Of a DNA stretch of 64,000 nt, positions 44,004-51,253 are shown in pieces (within the stretch, counting starts at the first letter, position 1; each line of letters starts with the position of its first letter). The stretch covers positions 62,001 to 126,000 of the forward strand of contig JAICIO010000002.1 of assembly GCA_025924315.1 (NCBI GenBank), read 5' to 3'. The notes below the pieces were generated by a model. The model searched no databases. It was given only the letters and a program-made list of their open reading frames with translations, and was not told the origin of the DNA. Made by a program: the position numbers and the translations under genes. This DNA comes from Phycisphaerae bacterium. Lineage in GTDB: Bacteria; Planctomycetota; Phycisphaerae; Tepidisphaerales; Tepidisphaeraceae.

Positions 44004-44699
44004 ATGGCGCCAATGAAAGCGTGGTATTTTCGTTTCGCGCGACCGATGGTGTATGCGGGGGCGGGAATCGCGATCGTCGGCGTGATCGTTGCATCGGCAT
44101 GGGGGCAGGCGGATTTTGGCCGCGTGCTGGTGGACACGCGAGAACTCTTTGGATTGTGGGCGCTGGGATTGCTCGTGGCGTCAATGCTGCTCGGTCCGCT
44201 CACGTCCGTGTTTCCATGGATTCCGCTCAAGTCGCCATTGATGTACGCGCGGCGTGCGATCGGCGTGTCGGCGCTCGTGTTTGCGCTGCTGCATGTCGTG
44301 GCGTATTTGTGGTCGGTGCTTCGTCGGGATTGGCATGAGCTTTACACGCCGGGCGCGCTCTGGGTGGCCGGGCTCATCCTCGGCATTCTCGCGAGCCTGG
44401 ACATGCTCGCGCTCGGCGTGACCAGCCGGGATTCAAGTGTGAGGAAGATGGGCGGGCGACGGTGGAAGCGACTGCACCGGACGATCTACCCACTGCTGGC
44501 GATCGTCCTGCTGCACGCGCTGTTCGTCGGCGCCGATTTTGGGATTAATCGCGCTCCGGACGTGCGCGGCGAGGCGGACGCGGGCGCGCTGGTGACTTTC
44601 GCGTCTCTGACAGCGGCGTGGGTGGTGTTGTTCCTTCTTCGCCGCCGAAAGTTGCATTGGATCCCGCGCTTGTTCGTGGCACACAACGCGAAAGGCTAA
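44004..44699 (+). CDS. Ferric-reductase-like/MsrQ-type heme membrane protein
   Basis: From the ATG at 44004 (or 44013) the product has about 231 residues and six membrane helices. The ferric-reductase-like transmembrane layout is visible in GVSALVFALLHVVAYLWSV, KRLHRTIYPLLAIVLLHALFVG and GLWALGLLVASMLLGP, with heme-ligand-type histidines in those helices. MsrQ members pass electrons from quinone to the methionine sulfoxide reductase MsrP; no msrP is next to it. It starts on the opposite strand from the CDF gene, 80 bases away. Confidence 0.75.
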   Translation: MAPMKAWYFRFARPMVYAGAGIAIVGVIVASAWGQADFGRVLVDTRELFGLWALGLLVASMLLGPLTSVFPWIPLKSPLMYARRAIGVSALVFALLHVVAYLWSVLRRDWHELYTPGALWVAGLILGILASLDMLALGVTSRDSSVRKMGGRRWKRLHRTIYPLLAIVLLHALFVGADFGINRAPDVRGEADAGALVTFASLTAAWVVLFLLRRRKLHWIPRLFVAHNAKG

Positions 44700-44708
44700 G
44701 CGTCATTT

Positions 44709-44778
44709 CTGCACGTGCTCCTCGTCCATCCTGGCGCGCCGGGACTGCACCGTCAACAGCTTGATGATCCGCCCGGTC
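44709..44778. repeat. Flanking homologous segment (copy 2)
   Basis: This segment and 45297-45357 share CTGCACRTGCTCCTCGTCCA, then CCGT.A.CAGCTT and CGCCCGGT. On the minus strand both encode TGR(I/L)IKL(L/V)TV then DEEHVQK. They flank the secreted Cys-Cys gene and seem to be remnants of one coding sequence. Confidence 0.6.
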
Positions 44779-44800
44779 TTAAATGTCCACTTTTACGCTT

Positions 44801-45199
44801 TTACAGCTTTCGAAGCATCTCCGCCGTTCCCTGTGGCCCGGTGACTTCGAACGTCACCGGTCCTTCGCTGGGCTCCATCGTCACTTGCATGCGGAGAAAG
44901 CTGCAGCAGTCATGTTCTTTTTCCATGATTCGAGCCAGGTCAGTGAGCAACCCGGGCGCGCTCTTGAAATGAAACCGAAGACCATTTTTGATGTCCTCGA
45001 CTTTGTCGGCACGCTTGAAGAGCCCGGGAATCAATTCATGACGCTGCGCGGCCAATTGCTCGGGCGACAATTTGCAGGAATCGCCGGCAGAAACCTGCAC
45101 GGAAGAGGTGCTGGGCATGGTTGTGGACTCCGCAAAAGACCGCGCCCCGATGGCAAGTCCGACGACGGACGCGATGCTGAACAACACCAAACATCTCAT
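44801..45199 (-). CDS. Exported Cys-Cys protein of a metal-operon-type family
   Basis: From the ATG at 45199 (AAAGGAACAGCG upstream) the product has 132 residues. The signal peptide is MRCLVLFSIASVVGLAIGA. The mature part has CKLSPEQLAAQRHELIPG and EKEHDCCSFLRMQV, the pattern of small proteins often linked with mercury or metal operons; the CC pair in HDCCSF is the notable site. It may bind a thiophilic metal. The frame upstream of 45199 carries a copy of the TGRLIKLVTV segment and is not its own N-terminus. No mer gene is adjacent. Confidence 0.65.
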   Translation of the reverse strand: MRCLVLFSIASVVGLAIGARSFAESTTMPSTSSVQVSAGDSCKLSPEQLAAQRHELIPGLFKRADKVEDIKNGLRFHFKSAPGLLTDLARIMEKEHDCCSFLRMQVTMEPSEGPVTFEVTGPQGTAEMLRKL

Positions 45200-45296
45200 C
45201 GCTGTTCCTTTCACTTGATCTCGAATCAACTCCATCAACTTTATACGCGCGAAAACGTCCGACAAACAGGAAGCACTGCAGCGACCTACCATCTTC

Positions 45297-45357
45297 TGCA
45301 CATGCTCCTCGTCCAGAATCTCCGGAACCGTGACCAGCTTAATCAATCGCCCGGTGC
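45297..45357. repeat. Flanking homologous segment (copy 1)
   Basis: Homologous to 44709-44778. In the minus frame it reads FDACTGRLIKLVTVPEIL then DEEHVQKM, which looks like the end of a protein whose body is gone. It lies just downstream of the endonuclease pseudogene. Confidence 0.55.
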
Positions 45358-46155
45358 ACGCGTCGAAGGCGGCACAGCGCCGGTAGCCGCGTCAGCTGGA
45401 CTTGCGGCTCGCGGAGTAACGATCGAGCGGTCGCTGGAGCGTTGTACGCGCCTCGCGGCGGCATCGGCCTCCGGTCCCTCCAGTGCATCACGCTTGATCA
45501 CTTGATCGCTCAGGACCGCAGCGATCTCGTTTTCATCAATGTTCACCTTAACGACACGTCGGAGTTCTCGGCGAATTGCGTCGAGAACGGACCCATTTCT
45601 GAGGATCAGCGCGGCGAGGAGATATCTGCTCGTAGCATCCTTTAGGTCGCGTACCTCGTCCTGCGCTTCATGATTAAACCCTTCCTTGGTGAAGAGAAAG
45701 AAAAGCTGTTGCTACGCTTCGTCTTTGCAATCCGCCTGCGTCAAATCGAGTTCCGCGATAAGCTGCTTGTCGATCGGTTTGGCGAAAATCACAAAATATA
45801 ATCGCCAAGTAATGCCGTTAGTCAGAGCAACCCACTCGATGCCCTGATTGGCGGCGTAATCGACGGCCTGTTTCACGTGCCTGTCTTCCAACGAGATTCC
45901 GATGGCCTTCACTTCGATGAGGAGCTTGAGCTTTTCACCGATCTTCACGGCGAGGTCGCAATAAGTCCCCCGGATCGCGTGCTCGCTCGTTACGTCGGCG
46001 TACTTATCAAACCCGAACACCACCTCCAGCAGGTCCATCACAAGCTTCACGGTGTCTGCCTCGGATACATCTCGGGATCGTTGATCTTCAATGATTGGGC
46101 GCATCTGCTTCATCCCTGCGTTGAGGCGGTCGCAAACCTTTTTCGGGATGTTCAT
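45343..46155 (-). pseudogene. Type I R-subunit-like endonuclease N-terminal-domain protein, amber interrupted
   Basis: Starting at the ATG of 46155 (AAAGGTGAAGC upstream), the frame encodes MNIPKKVCDRLNAGM, ADTVKLVMDLLEVVFGFD, EHAIRGTYCDLAVKIG and LLIEVKAIGI, typical of the HsdR-N-like endonuclease proteins (D and ExK catalytic residues visible). At 45712-45714 a TAG stops it. The same frame continues on the other side (QQLFFLFTKEGFNHEAQDEV then RYLLAALILRNGSVLDAIRR) and matches the C-terminal part of this family to the end at 45343. One nonsense change therefore splits an otherwise complete gene. It starts on the stop of the methyltransferase remnant. Confidence 0.75.
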
Positions 46156-46382
46156 TGCTTCACCTTTCCATTGAGAAAATTTCGTTGTTGGCGTTTGGAA
46201 TTGAACGGCGGATCGATGCAGATCAGGTCGATGCACTGCGGCGGGAGGTTGGCGAGCTGCTCGAGATTGTCGCCGCAGTAGATGACGCGGGTGTCGAGCA
46301 GTGACGAAGGTTTGCCCGGTCGTGGAGTCGCTTCAGTTACTTCCCCCGCTGGGCGCTTGGTCGCGCGAGTGGATTTCCCCAT
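46152..46382 (-). pseudogene. N-terminal remnant of a DNA methyltransferase
   Basis: The frame starting at the ATG of 46382 encodes SLLDTRVIYCGDNLEQLANL and IDLICIDPPFNS, which are motifs I-adjacent and IV (DPPF) of N6-adenine or N4-cytosine methyltransferases. It then ends within 15 residues (KRQQRNFLNGKVKQ), missing the rest of the catalytic domain and the target-recognition domain. The stop overlaps the start of the endonuclease-like pseudogene (ATGA). An internal deletion fused the start of the methyltransferase to the end of the region before the nuclease. Confidence 0.75.
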
Positions 46383-46469
46383 GCGGGAAAAGTTAATCGC
46401 TCGCGGTGGGATCGGCAACCGAGCGGCTACGAAGCGCCGCCACGCGCGTGGGGAAGTGACCCCTTATCT

Positions 46470-47636
46470 TCATCCAACGGCGATTTGCCAATCGCTTAGC
46501 ACGACTACATACGGCAGCTCAGGGTGGTGACTGACGATCTTGATCTCAATCGAGCAGCTTTCGGCCGGCATCTTCAGCTTCGCCTCGTAGGTTCCTTCCC
46601 AGAGCGTTTCATCCTCAAAAGGTTCTTTGGCTTTCGCGCGCGGCATCTCCTGGCCATCGACGTGAACGAGCTCTTCGACGAGCTTGCATTGGACCCAATC
46701 GGTTATGACGTCGGGATTGTCTTGATCCGTCGGTCTTTCTGGATCGCCGATCCGGACGAAAAACTTCGCCTCGTCGAACGGCCCGTACGGGTTCGCATGG
46801 GTCAGCCGCACGGTTGCCTGCTTATTCGCCTGCGGCGGGTCGGGCGTCGTGCCGGCATGCAATTCCGATTCGCCCGGCAGCTCCCAGAATGCTTCTGAGT
46901 CGCGGACCGCTTTGGGCTTGGAGGTTTTCGCGGACGTTTTCGCGGCGGATCTGGGCTTCTTCGCCGGAGCTTTGACCGGTGGTTCCTCGCCCGAGGCAAT
47001 GGGCTTTAGTTTATCGATTGCTTTGAGGTCGGCCGCCCTTAGCGTCTCGACTGGTTGTCCCGCGACGTTGGCGAGGAACTGCGCGAGCGCGGCGCGAGTT
47101 TCCGGATCGCGAGGAATCTGGCTGGCCTGCGACGCCATGATTTGCAGAGGGTTGGTTCGCGCCATGATGACGATGAGATCGATGCTTGTCCAACTCGCCG
47201 ACGCGCGAACGAGCGCACCGAGCAGCTCCGGCGGATACCCTTTGAACTTGCCGGCGACGTTAATGATCGTACTGGCGACGCCCTGCCCGATGGCACATCG
47301 CGGGCGGCGTGCTTGAATCAAACCGGCGCATTGATCGAACCAGGACAAGATTTGCATCGCGGCCACAATGTATTTAGCCCGCTCGTCCGGCGACAAGGTT
47401 TCGAGTCGCGTGATGCCGGGGTTCTGCTTCAGATTGCGGCTGCCCCATCTCCCCTGCGCTTCATCGCTTTTCACGATTTCCACAACCGCTTCGAACTGCG
47501 GCCGGTACGCCTCGACGCCGATGCGGTCTGTCGCGACAGCGAGCGCTTGCTCGAGCGCCCCTTCTGCGGGCGGCAGATAACTGTCATCATCCTGGTGCCG
47601 CCAGAGGAAATACGAAAGGAATTCAGCTCGATCCAT
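46470..47636 (-). CDS. Uncharacterised protein with Lys/Ala/Ser linker
   Basis: From the ATG at 47636 the product has 388 residues. A helical N-terminal domain (about 1-240, starting MDRAEFLSYFLWRHQDDDSY) is followed by a Lys/Ala/Ser/Pro linker (KAPAKKPRSAAKTSAKTSKP), then a beta-rich C-terminal domain (about 280-388, with ATVRLTHANPYGPFDEAKFF). No catalytic motif or family recognised. The frame upstream of 47636 is not used. It lies beside the decayed restriction-modification genes but a functional link is unproven. Confidence 0.6.
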   Translation of the reverse strand: MDRAEFLSYFLWRHQDDDSYLPPAEGALEQALAVATDRIGVEAYRPQFEAVVEIVKSDEAQGRWGSRNLKQNPGITRLETLSPDERAKYIVAAMQILSWFDQCAGLIQARRPRCAIGQGVASTIINVAGKFKGYPPELLGALVRASASWTSIDLIVIMARTNPLQIMASQASQIPRDPETRAALAQFLANVAGQPVETLRAADLKAIDKLKPIASGEEPPVKAPAKKPRSAAKTSAKTSKPKAVRDSEAFWELPGESELHAGTTPDPPQANKQATVRLTHANPYGPFDEAKFFVRIGDPERPTDQDNPDVITDWVQCKLVEELVHVDGQEMPRAKAKEPFEDETLWEGTYEAKLKMPAESCSIEIKIVSHHPELPYVVVLSDWQIAVG

Positions 47637-47659
47637 GGGGTGCGATTGATGAAGATTAA

Positions 47660-47745
47660 CTGAAACAAGGGAAACGGAAAGGTGACATCCAAAGTTTTCC
47701 TTCGCCGCTAATTCTCGATGTTCCCTTTTGTGTCTCCCTGTAACA
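47660..47745. repeat. Family I repeat (copy 2)
   Basis: Contains GGTGACATCCAAAGTTTTCC, then TTCGCCGCTAATTCTCGATG, TTCCCTTTTGTGTCTCC. It overlaps the 3' end of the small membrane-protein gene at 47708-48004 and lies 24 bases from the uncharacterised gene. Confidence 0.65.
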
Positions 47746-48004
47746 CCTTCCCTCGGAGCAGGGCAACTCCACAAAAGATCAGTCCGCCCATCAACGGCCA
47801 GAAGGCGAAGTGAAAGACCAGCGCAGCAAGCATCCCGCTCGTCGTCCCGGGGGGAAACACGCTGGGGAGCGAATTGAACAGAATCTCCTCCATCGCCCAT
47901 GCTTTTGCCGCAATCTGTGGCCCTGTGAGCGGGGCAAGAAAGATGACGCACGCCGCCACGAACCCGAACAGCATTCCCCAACAAAAGAGGCGGATGCTTT
48001 TCAT
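47708..48004 (-). CDS. Small membrane protein, unknown
   Basis: This 98-residue protein has two to three membrane segments (MKSIRLFCWGMLFGFVAACV, and MLAALVFHFAFWPLMGGLIF). The last residues (QGDTKGNIEN) are encoded within the family I repeat. GGGGGAACAGATCCTC precedes the ATG. Family not recognised. Confidence 0.55.
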   Translation of the reverse strand: MKSIRLFCWGMLFGFVAACVIFLAPLTGPQIAAKAWAMEEILFNSLPSVFPPGTTSGMLAALVFHFAFWPLMGGLIFCGVALLRGKVLQGDTKGNIEN

Positions 48005-48049
48005 GAGGATCTGTTCCCCCTAAAGGAATTGACATTCATTGGCCGGGGC

Positions 48050-48130
48050 CGACGGAACATAAACAAACGTAAAGGGGATATCCAGAATTTCCTTCGCCGC
48101 TCATCCTGGATCTCCCCTTTTTTTGTGTCC
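48050..48130. repeat. Family I repeat (copy 3)
   Basis: Contains GGGGATATCCAGAATTTCCT, TCGCCGCTCATCCTGGATCT and CCCCTTTTTTGTGTCCTC. The TTCCTTCGCCGCT core is shared with copy 2. Confidence 0.65.
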
Positions 48131-48148
48131 TCTTCGGTGTGTGGTGGA

Positions 48149-48579
48149 CTAGTGGACTGCGTAGCTCTCGACGCTGCCGTCTTTGTGCGGGCGGTTGGCG
48201 GTGCCATCGGGATGAGGAGGATCGACTTGCCACGTCGAGGTTGCGGCGGAGAGGTCGCTCATGATCGGGAAGTTGGTCTTGTCTTCGCGCGAGAGCGCGT
48301 CGAGCTTGTCCCAGACCACATAGCTGTAGCTGATGCCGAGCCGACTCGAAGAGGCGGTGGCGGTTTCCTTCCAGACGCGCTCGTCGGCGGGACATCGGTA
48401 GACGTCGCTCCTGGGTGAGAGATAGCGGGCGAGGGCGTCGTAGATTGGGGGTGCGTTGTCGGGATTGGAGATCTCAAAAGGCTTGGGCATGAAGGCGGCG
48501 CTGGGCCAACGGGGTCGTTCCAGGAAATGTAGATCAACCACGCCCCAAGGATTGCGATCCCAAGGCCGATCCACTTCAT
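48149..48579 (-). pseudogene. H-X-DG-type membrane-anchored protein, likely frameshifted
   Basis: The N-terminal frame from the ATG at 48579 encodes one membrane anchor (MKWIGLGIAILGAWLIYISW). Around 48495-48535 this frame runs into a Pro/Ser shadow, while the next frame opens with FMPKPFEISNPDNAPPIYDA and continues to DPPHPDGTANRPHKDGSVES, the H-X-DG style end of planctomycete prepilin-like proteins. A single-base deletion between them is the simplest reading. It could also be two separate short genes. Confidence 0.5.
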
Positions 48580-48712
48580 GAGCGATCAAGCTAATCACTG
48601 GCGGTGGAATCGGCAGACGAAATCGTGGATGGCGCGAAGTCGTGCCAAGGGTTTTCCTTGGACTTGTTTGACGTTGACTGATTTTGAGCGGTGGGTTTAG
48701 GTTCGCACTTGC

Positions 48713-49489
48713 ATGCTGGATGAGAAATCTATTCGGTCGCTGCTGTCGCGAGTCGCGCGGGGGGAGGAGTCTGTGGAGGCGGGGGTTCGGGCGCTGAAGT
48801 GTTTGAATGTGGAGGACCTGGGGTTTGCGCGGCTCGATCATCACCGCGAGGTGCGGCGTGGGTGTGCGGAGGTGATTTACTGCGATGGGAAAACGCCTGC
48901 CCAAGTTGCATCGATTGCGGCGAGCGTGGCGGCGCTGCATGCGCGGTTGCTGGGGACGCGGGCGAATGCGGAACATTTTGCGGCGGCGAAGGCGGTTGTG
49001 GCGGATCTGCAATACGATGCGACGTCGCGGTGCATTTGGCTGGAGCGCGATGTCGATCGTCCGCGGCGCAAGGGCGTGATGCTGCTGGCGGCGGGGACGA
49101 GCGATCTGCCGGTGGCGGAGGAGGCGTGGCGCACGCTGGACTTTATGGGCGATCAGGCGGAGCGGATTTACGACATTGGCGTGGCGGGGTTGCATCGGTT
49201 GCTCGAGGTTGTGCCGAAATTGATGAGCGCGAACGTGGTGATCGTGGCCGCGGGGATGGAAGGCGCGCTGCCTTCGGTGGTGGCGGGGTTAATCTCGGCG
49301 CCGGTGATCGCGGTGCCGACTTCGGTGGGATATGGCACGAGCTTCGGCGGATTGACGGCGCTGCTCGGGATGCTCAACACGTGCGCCGCCGGCATCGGGG
49401 TCGTCAACATTGATAATGGTTTCGGCGCGGCGCAATTGGCGTCGATGATCAATCAGCGGATACACGGGGGGCCGGTCGCCCAGAAGTGA
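48713..49489 (+). CDS. larB: LarB, nickel-pincer cofactor carboxylase/hydrolase
   Basis: This 258-residue protein matches LarB, which carboxylates nicotinic acid adenine dinucleotide and hydrolyses the phosphoanhydride bond, the first step to the nickel-pincer nucleotide. The AIR-carboxylase-like C-terminal half has LLAAGTSDLPVAEEAW, IVAAGMEGALPSVVAGLI and VPTSVGYGTSFGG. The N-terminal AFHRE-type helix region is also present (GFARLDHHREVRRGCAEVIY). It is followed by larE after a short repeat, and together they should supply LarA at 37-38 kb. LarC is absent from the window. Confidence 0.9.
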   Translation: MLDEKSIRSLLSRVARGEESVEAGVRALKCLNVEDLGFARLDHHREVRRGCAEVIYCDGKTPAQVASIAASVAALHARLLGTRANAEHFAAAKAVVADLQYDATSRCIWLERDVDRPRRKGVMLLAAGTSDLPVAEEAWRTLDFMGDQAERIYDIGVAGLHRLLEVVPKLMSANVVIVAAGMEGALPSVVAGLISAPVIAVPTSVGYGTSFGGLTALLGMLNTCAAGIGVVNIDNGFGAAQLASMINQRIHGGPVAQK

Positions 49490-49493
49490 ATGG

Positions 49494-49544
49494 GTTAGCC
49501 CCGCCGCTAGCGGCGGGTTACCGGCCGCGAGCGGCCGGGCTAAC
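49494..49544. repeat. Palindrome of GCGGCCGGGCTAA type (family H, copy 1)
   Basis: GTTAGCCCCGCCGCTAGCGG and CCGCGAGCGGCCGGGCTAAC face each other between larB and larE. Its frame would extend larE upstream, but the ribosome site and ATG are after it. Confidence 0.75.
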
Positions 49545-49557
49545 GGTGGAGTGCGAG

Positions 49558-50400
49558 ATGAACGACGTAGTCCAAATGAAGCTCGATGCGCTGGTGAATC
49601 TCCTGGGGGAGATGCAGTCGGTGCTCGTCGCGTATTCTGGTGGTGTGGATAGCGCGCTGGTGATGGCGGCGGCGCATCGCGCGCTGGGCGATCGCGCGCT
49701 GGCGTGCATCGGGCGATCGCCGAGTTATCCGCAACGCGAGTTTCGGGCTGCGGTTGCATTGGCGAAGCAAATCGGCGCGCGGTATCGGGTGATTTCGCCG
49801 CAGGAAGAGCTCGACGATCGCTACAACCGCAACGACGCCGACCGGTGCTATTTCTGCAAGACCGCCCTCTTCGAAAAACTGCGACACATCGCGGCCGGTG
49901 AAGGATGGAACGCGATCGCGGACGGGACGCACTGCGATGACGTTGGCGATCACGTTCACGGAATGCGAGCGGCGCGTGATCGGAAGATTCGTTCGCCGCT
50001 GATCGAACTGAATTTTACGAAGGCGGACGCGCGCGCGTTGGCCCGCGCGCTCCATCTGCCGGTCTGGGATAAACCGGCGATGGCGTGCCTCGCGTCGCGC
50101 GTGCCACATGGAACCGCAATCACCCCGAAGTTACTTCAGCAAGTCGAACGAGCCGAAGACGCACTCGCTGAGCTCGGCTTCCGACAATTTCGCGTGCGAC
50201 ATCACGGCGAGATCGCACGCATCGAACTGGCGAGTGATGAATTCGATCGAATGCAGCAGCATCGTCGTGAAGTCGTCGAAGGTGTTCGCGCGGCGGGGTA
50301 TCGGTTCGTGACGCTGGATTTGCTTGCGTATCACGAAGGAGTCGAGTCGCCTGCCGATTCGTTGGTCCAGCTTCATGTTCCGACTTCGGGGCCGGTGTAG
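49558..50400 (+). CDS. larE: LarE, ATP-dependent sulfur transferase for the nickel-pincer cofactor
   Basis: From the ATG at 49558 the product has 280 residues. LarE adenylates the cofactor carboxylates and inserts sulfur. The PP-loop is SGGVDS (residues 27-32), and C177 in ACLASRVPHG matches the sacrificial cysteine C176 of Lactiplantibacillus LarE. Two further cysteines, C97 and C100 (RCYFC), could form a three-cysteine set of the kind proposed to bind a [4Fe-4S] cluster in some LarE proteins. I prefer 49558 over the GTG at 49486, which lies in larB and crosses a palindrome. Its TAG stop is the first part of a family A repeat. Confidence 0.9.
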   Translation: MNDVVQMKLDALVNLLGEMQSVLVAYSGGVDSALVMAAAHRALGDRALACIGRSPSYPQREFRAAVALAKQIGARYRVISPQEELDDRYNRNDADRCYFCKTALFEKLRHIAAGEGWNAIADGTHCDDVGDHVHGMRAARDRKIRSPLIELNFTKADARALARALHLPVWDKPAMACLASRVPHGTAITPKLLQQVERAEDALAELGFRQFRVRHHGEIARIELASDEFDRMQQHRREVVEGVRAAGYRFVTLDLLAYHEGVESPADSLVQLHVPTSGPV

Positions 50401-50464
50401 GGTGCGCTTCAGCGCACCGGTTATTCATCGCGTCGAAAAGCAAGGTGCGCTGAAGCGCACCCTA
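50398..50464. repeat. Family A palindromic repeat (copy 3)
   Basis: TAGGGTGCGCTTCAGCGCAC pairs with GTGCGCTGAAGCGCACCCTA. The first TAG is the stop of larE. A family B copy follows 34 bases later. Confidence 0.9.
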
Positions 50465-50497
50465 CAAGACTCTCCAAGTCACACGTGCGCAGCGCGC

Positions 50498-50576
50498 GTC
50501 ATCCTGAGCGGAGCGAAGGATCTCGGGATCGGGCGTTGCTCTCGAGTTGGAGATCCTTCGCTTCGCTCAGGATGAC
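50498..50576. repeat. Family B palindromic repeat (copy 3)
   Basis: GTCATCCTGAGCGGAGCGAA pairs with TTCGCTTCGCTCAGGATGAC. It lies between the convergent larE and response-regulator genes. Confidence 0.9.
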
Positions 50577-50605
50577 AGCTCTCGCCGTGACGATAAATGA
50601 GATGA

Positions 50606-51253
50606 TCATTCGAGGCTCGTCACGCCTTCGCGGATGGCGTAGCGCGTGAGCTCGGCGACGCTGTAGATCTTCAGCTTTTCCATGACCTGCCGGCGGTGGC
50701 CTTCGACGGTTTTGCTGCTGAGGCCGAGCTGATACGCGATCTCCTTCGTGTTCTTTCCTTCGGCAACCATCTGCAGCACTTCGCGTTCGCGCGGCGAAAG
50801 CGTGCCACAGAACGCGCCGCGCTCGGGGACTCCGCCGACGCATTCCTTTACCAGCACGCCGGTGATCTTCGGGCTGAGGTAAACTTCGCCGCGGAAAACG
50901 CACTCGATTGCGCTTACCAGCTCGTCGATCGGGCTGTCCTTCAGTAAATAACCTGATGCGCCGGCGGCGAGCATTTCCATGATGAATTGCCGCTCGGGGT
51001 GCATCGAGACCGCGATCACCTTGCAGTTGTGCATCAGCTCGCAAATCTTCCGCGTCGCTTCGATGCCGTTCAGGCCGGGCATTGTCACGTCCATGATGAT
51101 GAGATCGGGTTTGAGTGACTGGCACAGCGCGATCGCGTCGCGACCGTTGTCGGTTTCACCGATGACTTCAAATCCGCCCGATTGCTCCAGCATGCTGCGC
51201 AGGCCCTGCCGCACCAATTGATGATCGTCTGCCAACAGAATCTTGATGCTCAT
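50606..51253 (-). CDS. NarL/FixJ-type response regulator
   Basis: This 215-residue DNA-binding response regulator has a receiver domain (phosphoacceptor Asp in DLIIMDVTMPG, about residue 54; conserved Thr/Lys region GYLLKDSP). The LuxR-type helix-turn-helix is at about 145-205 (TLSPREREVLQMVAEGKNTK, then KTVEGHRRQVMEKL). It should be phosphorylated by the sensor kinase whose C-terminus overlaps its start by 86 bases. The regulated genes are not evident. Confidence 0.9.
   Translation of the reverse strand: MSIKILLADDHQLVRQGLRSMLEQSGGFEVIGETDNGRDAIALCQSLKPDLIIMDVTMPGLNGIEATRKICELMHNCKVIAVSMHPERQFIMEMLAAGASGYLLKDSPIDELVSAIECVFRGEVYLSPKITGVLVKECVGGVPERGAFCGTLSPREREVLQMVAEGKNTKEIAYQLGLSSKTVEGHRRQVMEKLKIYSVAELTRYAIREGVTSLE

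Noticed and set aside
49486-49557. Upstream GTG start of larE at 49486
   Set aside because: It lies in the end of larB and would read a palindromic repeat as protein; the ATG at 49558 gives a chain of the usual length.
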